From Lachancea kluyveri NRRL Y-12651 (Eukaryota; Ascomycota; Saccharomycetes; Saccharomycetales; Saccharomycetaceae): DNA of 64,000 nucleotides. Under the pieces are notes generated by a model that was not told the origin of the DNA, did not search any database, and saw nothing but the letters and a program-made list of their open reading frames with translations. A program made the position numbers and the translations under genes. The stretch is taken from NCBI GenBank assembly GCA_000149225.2, contig CM000694.1, positions 434,001 to 498,000 of the forward strand, in the 5' to 3' direction. How positions within the stretch are numbered: the stretch's first letter is position 1; every line of letters starts with the position of its first letter. Below are positions 8,113 to 18,372 of the stretch, piece by piece.

Positions 8113-10152
8113 ATGGAAGATTACCCTTCTCCCAACACAATACGTATTCTGATTACTACTGACAATCATGTTGGGTATAACGAAAACGATCCTATTGTTG
8201 GGGATGACTCTTGGAAAAGCTTTCATGAGGCAATGATGATTGCTAAGGAAAGAAACGTCGACATGGTTCTTCAAGGTGGTGATTTGTTCCATGTTAACAA
8301 ACCTTCTAAAAAATCTATGTACCAGGTGATGAGATCCCTTAGACTGGCATGCATGGGTGACAGACCATGTGAACTAGAGCTACTAAGTGATCCATCGAAG
8401 GTTTTCCACTATAATGAGTTTACTAATGTTAACTATGAAGATCCAAATTTCAATATTTCAATTCCGTTTTTTAGTATTTCTGGTAACCATGATGATGTTT
8501 CAGGTGACGGTCTGCTTTGTCCTATGGATATCTTACAGGTAAGTGGACTGGTAAATCATTTCGGTAAAGTAATGCAAAGCGATGACATTGAAGTGACACC
8601 ATTACTATTCCAGAAGGGTAATACAAAACTGGCTCTTTATGGGTTGGCTTCCGTGAGAGATGAGAGATTGTTCCGTACTTTCAAGGATGGTCATGTAAAG
8701 TTTAATGTTCCTACGATGCGTGAAGGTGAATGGTTCAATTTAATGTGCGTTCATCAGAATCATACCGGTCATGCAAACACCGCATTCTTGCCGGAAACTT
8801 TCCTTCCAAACTTTCTGGATTTAGTTGTGTGGGGCCATGAGCACGAATGCGTGCCACATTTGATCCATAATCCCATAAAGAACTTCGATGTATTGCAACC
8901 TGGCTCTTCTATTGCTACTTCATTATGTGAAGCGGAGGCCAAGCCAAAACAGGTTTTCATTTTGGAAATTCAATATGGCCTACCACCAAAGCTTATTCCA
9001 GTTTTTTTAGAGACAGTGAGGCCATTTATTATGAAGGACATATCTCTACAGAATTTTGCAGGGTTGAAACCGCATGATAAGGAAAACATAAGTAAACGCT
9101 TAGTGGAGGAGGTGGAATCCATGATCGAAGAAGCAAACAGTGAGAGCAAGGTAAAATTAGGTAATGAATATGACGAAGCTGATCCAGATTCACCAGAATT
9201 ACCTTTACCACTAATCAGGTTGCGCGTTGATTATAGCGCCAGCCCGGGCGTGAATAACATTGATTTCCAAGTAGAAAACCCACGTCGGTTCAGTAATCGT
9301 TTTGTCGGGAGGGTTGCAAACACTAACAACATTGTTCAATTTTACAAGAAAAAAAAAGCCTCTACTTCAAAGAAAGCAAAAGGTGATGACAACCTCGATT
9401 TGGAAAATTTATTGCAGCAGAATGGTGGCGAGCTAGGTGTTCAAACACTGGTTGATGACTTGTTAAATAAAATGCAATTATCTTTGCTGCCAGAATTGGG
9501 AATGAACGAGGCTGTAAAAAAATTCATTGATAAAGATGATAAAAATGCATTAAAAGAGTTCATTGATAACGAAATTGACCATGAGGTTCTTCTTCTGGCT
9601 GCAAACAAAGAATTTTTGAAAACGGATGATGTAAATGATTTGAAGAAATTAGTTAAACAAGTGAAATCGGCTAATTCTCACAGATCAACCTCAGGAACAC
9701 CGTCCGAACAAGAACTCAAAATCGAAACAGCGACGTCAAAAGATCCAGATGTTGTGATGTCAGACTCTGAAAATTATTCCAATATACCTAGCTTCACTAC
9801 TCATTCAACCAAACCATCAAGAGGACGAAATTTAAAAAAAAAACAATTTAATGCAGATGTAATAGCCTCTAGCGAAGACGACAAATACGCGTCACTGGGA
9901 GTTGACGTAGAAGTGGAAGAAAAGGAAGAAAATGGTAATGATGGGGACTATAACAACAATATCAATGATCCTTCTTTAATCGAAAGTGATGTTTCTATAG
10001 AAGAAGTAAGACCAAAGCTAGTACCTCAGAATACACGCAAAAGGGTCACAACAAAGAAAAATACCGCTACAAAAAGGAAAACTAAAACCATAGGATCAAA
10101 AACCCCTAAAACAGATATTCTAGGAAGTTTACTAGCCAAAAAGAGGGGCTGA
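8113..10152 (+). CDS. MRE11: Double-strand-break repair nuclease Mre11
   Basis: 679 residues, close to the S. cerevisiae length of about 692. The phosphoesterase motifs are intact: DNH (17-19), GGDLFH (55-60), GNHDD (124-128), VHQNH (213-217) and GHEHE (241-245), which hold the two metal ions. The capping/DNA-binding domain runs to about residue 410. The C-terminal third is charged, with acidic patches and a Lys/Arg-rich end typical of the yeast DNA-binding tail. It forms the MRX complex with Rad50 and Xrs2, acting in end resection, meiotic break formation, telomere upkeep and checkpoint signalling. Confidence 0.98.
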   Translation: MEDYPSPNTIRILITTDNHVGYNENDPIVGDDSWKSFHEAMMIAKERNVDMVLQGGDLFHVNKPSKKSMYQVMRSLRLACMGDRPCELELLSDPSKVFHYNEFTNVNYEDPNFNISIPFFSISGNHDDVSGDGLLCPMDILQVSGLVNHFGKVMQSDDIEVTPLLFQKGNTKLALYGLASVRDERLFRTFKDGHVKFNVPTMREGEWFNLMCVHQNHTGHANTAFLPETFLPNFLDLVVWGHEHECVPHLIHNPIKNFDVLQPGSSIATSLCEAEAKPKQVFILEIQYGLPPKLIPVFLETVRPFIMKDISLQNFAGLKPHDKENISKRLVEEVESMIEEANSESKVKLGNEYDEADPDSPELPLPLIRLRVDYSASPGVNNIDFQVENPRRFSNRFVGRVANTNNIVQFYKKKKASTSKKAKGDDNLDLENLLQQNGGELGVQTLVDDLLNKMQLSLLPELGMNEAVKKFIDKDDKNALKEFIDNEIDHEVLLLAANKEFLKTDDVNDLKKLVKQVKSANSHRSTSGTPSEQELKIETATSKDPDVVMSDSENYSNIPSFTTHSTKPSRGRNLKKKQFNADVIASSEDDKYASLGVDVEVEEKEENGNDGDYNNNINDPSLIESDVSIEEVRPKLVPQNTRKRVTTKKNTATKRKTKTIGSKTPKTDILGSLLAKKRG

Positions 10153-10306
10153 TCACCCAGCTTTCACAGCCTTTGGGAACGACAAAATAATAAAAGTCAT
10201 CATATACGATAATATAGAAAATCTTTTAGCATGTTTAGATTATATTTAAATCTAATCTTTTCGAATACTGATTATTATACCATCCAGAACTGATCTTACA
10301 CCAGGG

Positions 10307-11158
10307 ATGCAAAACGAACCACAGTTTCAAGTGCAGGTAGACGAAACTGAGGATACTGAGTGGAATGATATTTTAAGACAGCATGGTGTGATTCCTGAAA
10401 GGCCACCATCACCAACTGCTCAATTGGAAGAAGCCTTGGAGCAGGCATTAGAAAAGCAACACCAAAATAGGTTGGAGGACAAAGATCTATCAGACTTAGA
10501 GGAGTTAGAAGATGATGAAGATGAGGACTTTTTGGAATTTTACAAGAGAAAAAGAGTGGCTGAAATTAGGAAGCTGCAACAACGTGCAAAATTTGGCGAA
10601 GTTTATCACGTCAACAAACCTGGATATAACAAGGAGGTTACTCAATGCAGTATGGGTAATTCTAATAAGAATAGAGATTACTTAGAAAATGCTGACAAAG
10701 AGCAAGAAGCAGATGAAGGAGTTTATGTATTTGTACATCTTTCCCTTCAGAGTAAGCTACAGAGTAGATTATTGTCAAGTCTATTTCAGCAGCTCGCTAG
10801 AAAATTTCCTCAACTAAAGTTTGTTGAGATTCCAGGGAATAGAGCTATTGAGAATTATCCTGAGAATAATTGCCCCACTTTAATCGTTTATTATAAAGGT
10901 GAAGTTGTGAAGAATTTAGTTACTTTATTAGAACTTGGTGGTAACGATACAACTTTAGAGGACATGGAAAAGCTAATTGTCAAAGTTGGTGCAGTGGACG
11001 AAAAGGACGATAGATTGATTATGAATCAAGATGATGATGAAAGTAGAGAGGAAAGATACTCGAAGCTTGCAAAGAGGGGAATCAGATCAGGTATAACCGG
11101 GAGGTTCAACTTGGGCGTTGGTGACAATGATGACGATGATGATGATTTTTTTGATTAG
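10307..11158 (+). CDS. PLP2: Phosducin-like protein Plp2
   Basis: 283 residues. An N-terminal helix region (WNDILRQHGVIPERPPSP) is followed by an acidic Glu/Asp segment, then a thioredoxin-like phosducin domain (about 125-230) with GVYVFVHLSLQSKLQ and CPTLIVYYKGE, and an acidic end DDDDDDFFD. Plp2 is an essential cofactor of the chaperonin CCT/TRiC in actin and tubulin folding. It is tandem with MRE11, 154 bp downstream, and convergent with UBP8 with 73 bp between stops. Confidence 0.95.
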   Translation: MQNEPQFQVQVDETEDTEWNDILRQHGVIPERPPSPTAQLEEALEQALEKQHQNRLEDKDLSDLEELEDDEDEDFLEFYKRKRVAEIRKLQQRAKFGEVYHVNKPGYNKEVTQCSMGNSNKNRDYLENADKEQEADEGVYVFVHLSLQSKLQSRLLSSLFQQLARKFPQLKFVEIPGNRAIENYPENNCPTLIVYYKGEVVKNLVTLLELGGNDTTLEDMEKLIVKVGAVDEKDDRLIMNQDDDESREERYSKLAKRGIRSGITGRFNLGVGDNDDDDDDFFD

Positions 11159-11231
11159 GATTTCTGTTACTGAAATTGTAAATAGTTTTAATGCCAATTT
11201 TTTATATTTAAGAAATGTGAGCGAAAATGAG

Positions 11232-12596
11232 CTAACCAATTTGGCGAACAGTGTAAAACAACAAGTATGCTTGCTCCTTTAAAACATCTATTTCTGCAAC
11301 AGCTGTGACCATAGAGTCGTTGAATTTGAACCACTGCCCACCAGGGATCTTACAGATAGACGTATAATGGCCTTGGTTAACAGAGCCTTGATGAGATATA
11401 AGGCCAATTAATTCGTAAACGATTGCAGGGGTTTCACCCACTTTGTCGGTTTGACAATATTTGCTCATGTCCAAGTAGGTTGGAAACTCAATGTAGTTAT
11501 TTAATTTGACACTACTTCCATTGATCGAATGCTCAAACCTTTTTAATTGCAAAACTAAAACAGGTGGCAACTTGGCAATAGTCAATTGCCTAATTGCATT
11601 CTGTTTCGTGTTGCATTTTTCGCAATGGTAATTGAAATCTGTTAATTGCTCTTTTTTATGGAAATTGTCTAGACATTCATGCAAAGTGGACTTATTTTTG
11701 ATATCCAAGGAAAGATCCATCATTAGGTCAATAGTAGTTTTTCTATCGTTTTGACACTCAGGGCAAACAATTGAGCTTTTCAAAAAACCTTGAAAGCTCC
11801 TGTGAGATATGCAATTACAGTCGTTTTTCAGTGATGCTTTTTGGTTAGTAGCACGCAGATGATCATTGTGCAGTTGGTTTAGTAAAAATTGCCAAAATTC
11901 GTGGGCATCTTGTTGAGAATAGCCTGCTAGATTCTTATTTTTCCTCCAAGAACACGACAACAAATTTACAAATCCTTGTTGGTTAGTTTCCGATGTTTCG
12001 GATTTGCTCGCACCATAAAAATCCGATATAATTTGGTCGACCGCACACGACATACAGGAAGAGCTATTTTGTAGATCACAAGTGGTGGAATGTAATTGAT
12101 CCATCGAATGCTTTAAAATGTAAGGATTGTGAATCAAAGTTTGAATAATGCTACTCATAAAACAAGTAGATCCCATATTAACTAACCCAGCCAATCCATT
12201 CCTCTTTTCCACAGATGGAATAGAGCTCTTAGTAGACACACCGTCCCAGACTTTATTTAATGGTGCGCATGCTACAAGTTCGTTATCACCAATATAGTCG
12301 CTACACTTGAAACAGAACAAAAGTCCATTACTTGAGTTCAGCCCAAAAATGTGGCCAACCTTCTTGCTATGAATCATAAAATGGTTATTATTCCAACACC
12401 CACAGAAACCGCACTGAACACACATGAAAGTGGAGCCACAATTTATTTCAAAACAATCAGAACATGTCATAGAATGCAAATATCTATCCCGCGGATCACA
12501 TTTAGCAATTATGTAGCGAACCATATTGCAAGTCTTTAACACTCCTTCCCTGGTTTTGTGATTTTGGAAAACTTGTTCAATATGTTGACAGCCCAT
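11232..12596 (-). CDS. UBP8: SAGA deubiquitinase Ubp8
   Basis: 454 residues from the ATG at 12594-12596; the frame stays open to a GTG at 12626, but MGCQHIEQVFQN aligns with the Ubp8 N-terminus. A ZnF-UBP domain (about 1-110) carries the Cys/His ligands and binds Sgf11/Sus1/Sgf73. The USP catalytic domain has the Cys box LVNMGSTCF (catalytic Cys145) and the His box NQGHYTS (His410). A structural zinc site in the fingers is given by CPEC and CEKC. Ubp8 removes ubiquitin from histone H2B as part of the SAGA DUB module. All key residues are present. Confidence 0.97.
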   Translation of the reverse strand: MGCQHIEQVFQNHKTREGVLKTCNMVRYIIAKCDPRDRYLHSMTCSDCFEINCGSTFMCVQCGFCGCWNNNHFMIHSKKVGHIFGLNSSNGLLFCFKCSDYIGDNELVACAPLNKVWDGVSTKSSIPSVEKRNGLAGLVNMGSTCFMSSIIQTLIHNPYILKHSMDQLHSTTCDLQNSSSCMSCAVDQIISDFYGASKSETSETNQQGFVNLLSCSWRKNKNLAGYSQQDAHEFWQFLLNQLHNDHLRATNQKASLKNDCNCISHRSFQGFLKSSIVCPECQNDRKTTIDLMMDLSLDIKNKSTLHECLDNFHKKEQLTDFNYHCEKCNTKQNAIRQLTIAKLPPVLVLQLKRFEHSINGSSVKLNNYIEFPTYLDMSKYCQTDKVGETPAIVYELIGLISHQGSVNQGHYTSICKIPGGQWFKFNDSMVTAVAEIDVLKEQAYLLFYTVRQIG

Positions 12597-13929
12597 GGTG
12601 AAGTTTATTGAATTCTCACGAGTCACTAATCAACTGAAAGGGTCAATCTAAAGTTTTATTTTTACTTTTCTTGTTTTCGTCTTGGCAAGCGGATCAAACC
12701 ATCAAGAAATTTTTCATTATCGCTAAAAAGAAAACCAGGCCCACAGCAAATTTAAGCATTTATCACTATAGCGTACTTATTAAAGCACAAAAAAATATAT
12801 ATATTTATTCGACTTTTCGTATTATATCAAGAGTAACAAGTATATGTATTTAGAGGACTGTGTGAATCTTATAACAGCGATCAGTAGCTCACAATTATGA
12901 ACCTTTTAGAAACCTAGATCCAAGGTCTTGCCGTAAAAATGTAAAAAGTACAGAGTGAGAAACATGATACATTTTGCAGTGTACTTCCGGAAAAGATCTT
13001 TCACTACCACGATTTTTGGCCTGATACCTTTTTATAACTTTTAAATTGGATCCAAAGGGTTGCACAAGTTCGAAAATCCATAAAAACTGTTAGTCTTGAT
13101 GGTCCCGATGTCCTAAGTTAGATGTTTTCACAAACACTACTCTCTAAAGTGAGGACATCCCAACTAGAAAGCAGAATATTTTGTAACAAGACTTAAAAAG
13201 CAATCCAAGCGTAATTTCTGGATAGATAAAATACCATATCCTATGAACAATGGCAAAAATTAAACGACGTATAAGCAGAAAGTCTTTTCTCTCAATATGG
13301 CCTTCATATGCCACTATTTCTAAATTATTTTACATTCGTTCATGAAAGGATAGGAAAAAATAAACACCTAAGAACTGTCATGTTTATTGATTGCGATTTT
13401 TCGAAGCACGTCAAAGATAAAAACTGGTGTAAGTATTTATTAATTCAGGAGTGCAATAATTCAAAAACAGTTATTTCACACAAAGTGTTTTAGTCAAGTG
13501 AAAGTAAATTACTTGAATATTTCGGGCCAGTTAATTTAATGACTTTTATACCCAATCTGTCCTTAAAAGCACTTGTGAAGCTCATGATCAGGAAGAATCT
13601 TTCAAATTTAAAGATCTACGGTTATTAACATCCTTTTAATCTTATAAAAAGATGAGGGGCCCCAATACAGTATATATAGCCGAGAGAAACATCTCTTAAA
13701 AGACCAATGAAAATGGCAAAACACAGTTCCTTTCTAATGGTAATATTGCCTTCTTTTTTCGGCTTGAAAAGTTTAGCCTCGGAGTCGTAGAGCGTTGTCG
13801 TAGAGCGTTGTCGTGAATGCTAGTTTTTTCGATGCTTCTGTCTTCCCAGTGACCATACTTTGAAAATTTCAACCTCCTCCGCCACTCAATCATGTCTGAT
13901 ACGAATACAAAGGATATCAGAGAGTGAAA
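12597..13929. other. Divergent intergenic between UBP8 and the FSH gene
   Basis: 1.33 kb. It contains a TATATATAG box near 13671, about 260 bp before the hydrolase start, and a 13-bp direct repeat at 13784-13809. A 61-codon frame at 13308-13493 has no recognisable features and is probably chance. No RNA gene is seen. Confidence 0.65.
13784..13809 (+). repeat. Tandem repeat, 2 x GTCGTAGAGCGTT
   Basis: Two perfect adjacent 13-bp copies followed by a partial third (GTCGT). It is about 130 bp upstream of the FSH-type gene; function unknown. Confidence 0.9.
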
Positions 13930-14700
13930 ATGACTAAGAAGATCCTTATGCTTCATGGGTATGCCCAGTCAGACTCTATTTTTTATGCCAAGACTGGAGG
14001 ATTCCGTAAAAACCTCGCAAAACTTGGCTATGAGTTATGCTATCCATGTGCTCCAATAAAGATCAAAGGTGCTGATATCCGTGACATCGGAGACATTGCC
14101 TCCACTTTTAACACAAACAGTGGTACCGACGAGATATACGGTTGGTGGGCAAAAACCGTAAATGACCAGTACAAAATTTCACCAGGAACTCTAGAGTTTC
14201 TAAAAGGATATGTGTTGAAGAACGGACCATTTGAAGGTTTAATTGGTTTTAGTCAAGGTGCAGGTTTTGGTGGTTATTTATGTACCAACTTCAACGAACT
14301 GTTGGGCTTGACCAAGGAGCAGCAACCAGATCTGAAATTTTTTATCAGTTTCAGTGGATTCAGATTGTATCCAGAGTGGTTTCAAGAACAATATGAAAAA
14401 TATCCCATAACTTTACCTTCCTTACATGTCCAAGGTGAACTAGATACTGTCGTTGAGGAATCAAGGGTCATGAGACTTTACAATACTTGCGAGAGCCAGT
14501 CAAGAACTATGCTGAAACATCCTGGTGGACATTTTGTTCCAAACTCTAAGGGATTTGTGACAAAAGTAATCAATTGGTTGCAAGCAGTCGACAAGGGATC
14601 TGCGTCAGAGGTGGAGAAAGAGGAAAAGTGTGCAGATCACTCAATACCGCAAATAGATGCTGATTTACTAGATATCATCGACGGTATGGGTAAAATCTGA
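13930..14700 (+). CDS. FSH3: FSH-family serine hydrolase (FSH2/FSH3 pre-duplication orthologue)
   Basis: 256 residues from the ATG at 13930. An alpha/beta hydrolase of the FSH family with nucleophile Ser108 in GFSQGAG, acid Asp172 in GELDTVVEESR and His201 in HPGGHFVPNS. The N-terminal KILMLHGYAQSD is the usual first strand. S. cerevisiae has FSH2 (YMR222C) and FSH3 (YOR280C) as duplicates at the two corresponding loci; this single gene stands for both, and its length and C-terminal extension look more like Fsh3. The physiological substrate is not known; family members resemble human OVCA2. Confidence 0.9.
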   Translation: MTKKILMLHGYAQSDSIFYAKTGGFRKNLAKLGYELCYPCAPIKIKGADIRDIGDIASTFNTNSGTDEIYGWWAKTVNDQYKISPGTLEFLKGYVLKNGPFEGLIGFSQGAGFGGYLCTNFNELLGLTKEQQPDLKFFISFSGFRLYPEWFQEQYEKYPITLPSLHVQGELDTVVEESRVMRLYNTCESQSRTMLKHPGGHFVPNSKGFVTKVINWLQAVDKGSASEVEKEEKCADHSIPQIDADLLDIIDGMGKI

Positions 14701-15395
14701 ACGCATTAGAGCTCTTGATTTTAAACTTTATAGATGTTTATGGTATGTACTATATACGTTCAACCCACTTAATTGCGTGCAAATCATAAAGCCAGTCTGC
14801 CTCATAATTTGCTTACACACCGTGGGTGTAGTGTCAAGCTTCAGAAGAGAAGCCGCGTAGACGTGTAATCTGTGATTTAGCAGTATCCTAGCAGAAAAAT
14901 AAAAAAGCAGAAAACAGAATAGTACTTGCTGTTTTTTTAGCACTTAGATTGTGTAGATATATTAAAGTCGGTAGTAACTTTCGATCTATTTATGTGGTCT
15001 TTGCATAGTCTGGATTCGTGATCAGCAGGTTTGTAAGAACTAGATGTCTAAAATAAACCATAACCATACGAAACTTCAAGTCTCTGGGCCCCGAACCAGG
15101 ATATCTACTCACAGAAAATAACCATATATCATGAGAATACCATCTAAACGAAGTTTATTTGCCATAACGCATTTCACCTATTTGTTTTTGAGTAAGTACG
15201 CATATATCCGTATCTTTAGATTTGCTCGAGCAGGCCGTTATCACGAACTTTGATCACTTATCACTTTTTATTGACCCTCGGAACTGATAACAGCTGAGAA
15301 AATTTTTCGCAGATTTATATATAGGGGCGGTCTACTCCTTGAGCAAGAAGCTCCCATTTGGCTTGCCAGTCCTTACTCGTAACCACTTCGGCCAA
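14701..15395. other. Intergenic between the FSH gene and YMR221C
   Basis: 695 bp between tandem genes with no supported ORF. Three GATA motifs lie at 15238-15290 and a TATATATAGG box near 15318, both in the YMR221C promoter. Confidence 0.6.
15238..15290 (+). promoter_or_regulatory. Cluster of three GATA-factor motifs upstream of YMR221C
   Basis: TTATC at 15238-15242, CTTATC at 15257-15262 (GATAAG on the other strand) and GATAA at 15286-15290. Paired GATAA(G) sites are the usual target of Gln3/Gat1 in nitrogen catabolite control. Short motifs, so the call is tentative. Confidence 0.35.
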
Positions 15396-16958
15396 ATGCC
15401 AAAAGTGTCTATCCAATTGATCCAAGTTGCTTGTGCCATCTTTTGGTGTCTACTCGCTGCCGGTCCCATTTTTGGTTTCGCAGCTCTCAAACCCATTTTA
15501 ATCAGCGAGGGTGTTTACTCAAACCTATGTCCTGCAAATAATGGAACTCTAACAACTCCAGTATTGTTTTCCCAAGGTACTTTAGAGCCTTGTATGGCTC
15601 AAGACTTGAAACTAAACATGATGTTTACAGTTGGAGCTGGTACTACTAACGTAATTGCCCTTTTGGTTGGCTGGATTCTTGATTCTTATGGTCCAAGGGT
15701 TTGTGGCTTTATTGGTTCTGCTTTCCTGACTATGGGATCGTTGTCCCTAGCTTGTAGTTCCGTCATTAATTTATTGGATCCATACCTAACAGGTTACGTT
15801 TTGTTGGCTATCGGAGGTCCATTCGTGTTTATTTCATCCTTTCAACTGGCAAACAGTTTCCCTAAACACTCTGGCTCCATTTTAGCGTTAATCACAGGCG
15901 CTTTCGACACATCCTCTGCATTGTTCTTGTTTTACAGAATCGTGTATCAAAATTGGAAACCAGACTTGACTTTAAGAAAGTTTTTCACCGGTTATTTAAT
16001 TGTTCCTTTGTTCATCCTTCTATGTCAATTGTTCATTATGCCAAATGAGTCCTATAAGACTCTAGGTGCAGTCCACAAATTGGAAGTCGAGGGGCTAGAC
16101 GAAAACGGTAACTTACTGGAGGGTGATGATGGGTCTCGTATCATTCCTGATCAGGAAGAACGTGCCTCTTTGCTATCTACAAACTCTGTACCAATCCAAC
16201 CGGTGCTTTCCTCTCATTCCCGCCGCAAGTCTGTCCTAGAAAATTATGTTGAAGCTAAGCTAGAAAAAAAGACTAAAGGTATATTTGGTGTTATGCACGA
16301 TTTCTCTGCCTCTGACCAAATTAAAAGTCCTTGGTTTTGTTTGATGTTGGTTTTCACAGTCATTTGTATGCTGAGAATTAATTATTTTGTTGCTACTGTT
16401 AGGTCCCAAGAAGAATACCTGCTAGGAAATAAGAATGCTGCTCTAAGAATGAATGCGATCTTTGACGTTGCTTTGCCTTTAGGCGGTGTCGTAGCAATTC
16501 CATTTATTGGTCTAATCTTAGACAATTTGTCAACCATGACAACTTTAGGTCTTGTCATGGGCATCTCCTTGATCATCGGTGTTTTAGGTCTGATACCTCA
16601 TTCCTTTAACTCAAATTTGGCTGGTATTTTGTTACTAGTTGCTTACAGGCCGTTTTATTACACCGTTGTCTCTGATTACTGTTCCAAAGTGTTTGGATTC
16701 GAAACCTTTGGTACAGTTTACGGTTTGCTAATGTGCATTTCTGGTGTATGTAACATGGGTCAGAGCATACTGGATAAAATGACTCATACCACATTCAGGA
16801 TGAACCCGATCCCAGTGAATGCAATTTTAGTTACAATTACTGCATTATCTGGTAGTATCTTGTTATGGTTCGTGAACAGGGAGAGCAATAAAAGACAGAA
16901 TTTGATCAAGGCCGTAGAAGAGGTAGATCAACCAGAGGGCACATATGGTGCGGTTTGA
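15396..16958 (+). CDS. FMP42: Vacuolar or mitochondrial membrane transporter-like protein (YMR221C/Fmp42 orthologue)
   Basis: 520 residues from the ATG at 15396; the open frame extends to a TTG at 15339 without another ATG. About twelve hydrophobic segments in two halves are split by a charged cytosolic loop (about 220-300) with SHSRRKSVLENYVEAKLEKK, a major-facilitator layout. Stretches such as FGFAALKPILISEGVY, GPFVFISSFQLANSFP and YRPFYYTVVSDYCSKVFG are close to S. cerevisiae YMR221C. That protein is of unknown transport function, related to amino-acid-type MFS carriers. GATA motifs upstream would fit nitrogen-linked expression, but this is inference. Confidence 0.93.
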   Translation: MPKVSIQLIQVACAIFWCLLAAGPIFGFAALKPILISEGVYSNLCPANNGTLTTPVLFSQGTLEPCMAQDLKLNMMFTVGAGTTNVIALLVGWILDSYGPRVCGFIGSAFLTMGSLSLACSSVINLLDPYLTGYVLLAIGGPFVFISSFQLANSFPKHSGSILALITGAFDTSSALFLFYRIVYQNWKPDLTLRKFFTGYLIVPLFILLCQLFIMPNESYKTLGAVHKLEVEGLDENGNLLEGDDGSRIIPDQEERASLLSTNSVPIQPVLSSHSRRKSVLENYVEAKLEKKTKGIFGVMHDFSASDQIKSPWFCLMLVFTVICMLRINYFVATVRSQEEYLLGNKNAALRMNAIFDVALPLGGVVAIPFIGLILDNLSTMTTLGLVMGISLIIGVLGLIPHSFNSNLAGILLLVAYRPFYYTVVSDYCSKVFGFETFGTVYGLLMCISGVCNMGQSILDKMTHTTFRMNPIPVNAILVTITALSGSILLWFVNRESNKRQNLIKAVEEVDQPEGTYGAV

Positions 16959-17287
16959 TAGATTGGCAGCAAGCCTAGAAGATATATGTAACCTTTGTTT
17001 AATATCGAAAAATTGCGCTTTTCATTATTACATAATAACTAAAAAGCCGTTTCTAACGGCAATTGCGCAAGCAACCCATTAGAAAGTTTAGTACGCCATG
17101 TTGTTCTGGAATACTTCATTTCATTTCACGGTCGTATGCGAAGATTCATTTTCCTTCAGTCGTGGAACGATGTAACGAAAACGTCGCGATCGAAAATTTT
17201 AAATTTCTGGGAGTGAAGAAATAATGCCAGCTTTTAGATAGTAGAAAAATAAAACTACTTAGCATACCCAATACAATTAATAGGAAA
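16959..17287. other. Intergenic between YMR221C and RFM1
   Basis: 329 bp between tandem genes. AT-rich; I see no RNA gene or repeat and no clear promoter element. Confidence 0.6.
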
Positions 17288-18265
17288 ATGCCATCATTTG
17301 AGTTAAATCATAAACCAAACTTTTTTTCTGAAATGTTGCAAGGAGATCAAGTAACAACAACTAAAACAAAAACAACAACGCCTATAACAGAGCTGCAATC
17401 TTTTGATACGCTAAAACATTTCTGCCTAGAATCCGCTAGCAACAATTTAAGTCCATTAGAAAGAATCAAAAAACGCAGATTAAAACTGCTGAGGGAAGCT
17501 CAAGAAATTAAAAATAGCATCAGGCCTTTGGAATTTGAAACTTATTACGATTACTACTTAATTCATACCTTTAAAAAGGGTGTGTCGGTAAGTGGAAAAG
17601 TTGACATTGATGGATTAAGAAGGAGGAAGGGACATGGTGTTTATTACAAGAGGATCAAGAGAACCAGTAAAAATAAGCAAAATGAGGGAAATGGTAATGA
17701 TTCTTCTTCAGATGATGAAAGCGACCACCATAAAAGTGGAGATGAAGAATACGTTCCAAAAAGTAGAACTACAAGGGCTCAGGCTAACAAATCTACCAGG
17801 TCTAGAAACCAATCTGCCCAACCCCCATCTGTATTCCCTGATGGTCTTTCTGATCAGAAGACTCCATCACATTTGATAACCGGTGACATTACCACTGATA
17901 GTATTATTCCAACCTCTATTGCTGATGGCACCATCAGAAGATCGTCTCGTTTATCACAAAAAGAGAAAGATGCTTTGGAAAACAAAGTAGAGGGGCCTTC
18001 CGAAATTGAAGGTGAGGTAACAGCAGAAATTCATGACTTGTACGAGTCTATTGTTCCTAAAATTCCAGATCCTGTAAGAAGATCCGATTGGATGTTACCA
18101 AACAAATATCGCTATGTGCCGGAAAAGCACCCTCCTGTTAAACACACACCTGAGCAATTAAAGATTAATGATCTAATACATAATAACAGAATCAGAATTG
18201 TCATGAGTAGGTTTAAAGGTGGATTGGCTGGTGTCAGAAAGAAAGATTGGGTTGTACCTTGTTAA
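17288..18265 (+). CDS. RFM1: Repressor of middle sporulation genes, Rfm1
   Basis: 325 residues. It has a basic helical N-terminal part (LSPLERIKKRRLKLLREAQEI), a Ser/Asp/Lys-rich disordered middle, and a conserved C-terminal block (about 265-325) with PDPVRRSDWMLPNKYRY and RFKGGLAGVRKKDWVVPC. Length and tail fit S. cerevisiae Rfm1 (about 310 residues), which bridges the DNA-binding repressor Sum1 and the deacetylase Hst1 to silence middle-sporulation genes. There is no DNA-binding domain. The position between YMR221C and ERG8 interleaves a chromosome XV gene into a chromosome XIII series. The middle is poorly conserved, so the call leans on the tail and synteny. Confidence 0.85.
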   Translation: MPSFELNHKPNFFSEMLQGDQVTTTKTKTTTPITELQSFDTLKHFCLESASNNLSPLERIKKRRLKLLREAQEIKNSIRPLEFETYYDYYLIHTFKKGVSVSGKVDIDGLRRRKGHGVYYKRIKRTSKNKQNEGNGNDSSSDDESDHHKSGDEEYVPKSRTTRAQANKSTRSRNQSAQPPSVFPDGLSDQKTPSHLITGDITTDSIIPTSIADGTIRRSSRLSQKEKDALENKVEGPSEIEGEVTAEIHDLYESIVPKIPDPVRRSDWMLPNKYRYVPEKHPPVKHTPEQLKINDLIHNNRIRIVMSRFKGGLAGVRKKDWVVPC

Positions 18266-18372
18266 AAGTAACCTAAAGTAAAAATTCTAAGGTGACTATA
18301 TATATATATAGAAAAAATAATAAAAAATAAGATAAGATATAACTAGTTGAGTGACGCTAGTTTATAATTCTT

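Noticed and set aside
13308-13493. 61-codon ORF in the UBP8-FSH gap
   Set aside because: It has an ATG but no codon bias, no domain and no supporting promoter; length is within chance for AT-rich intergenic DNA.
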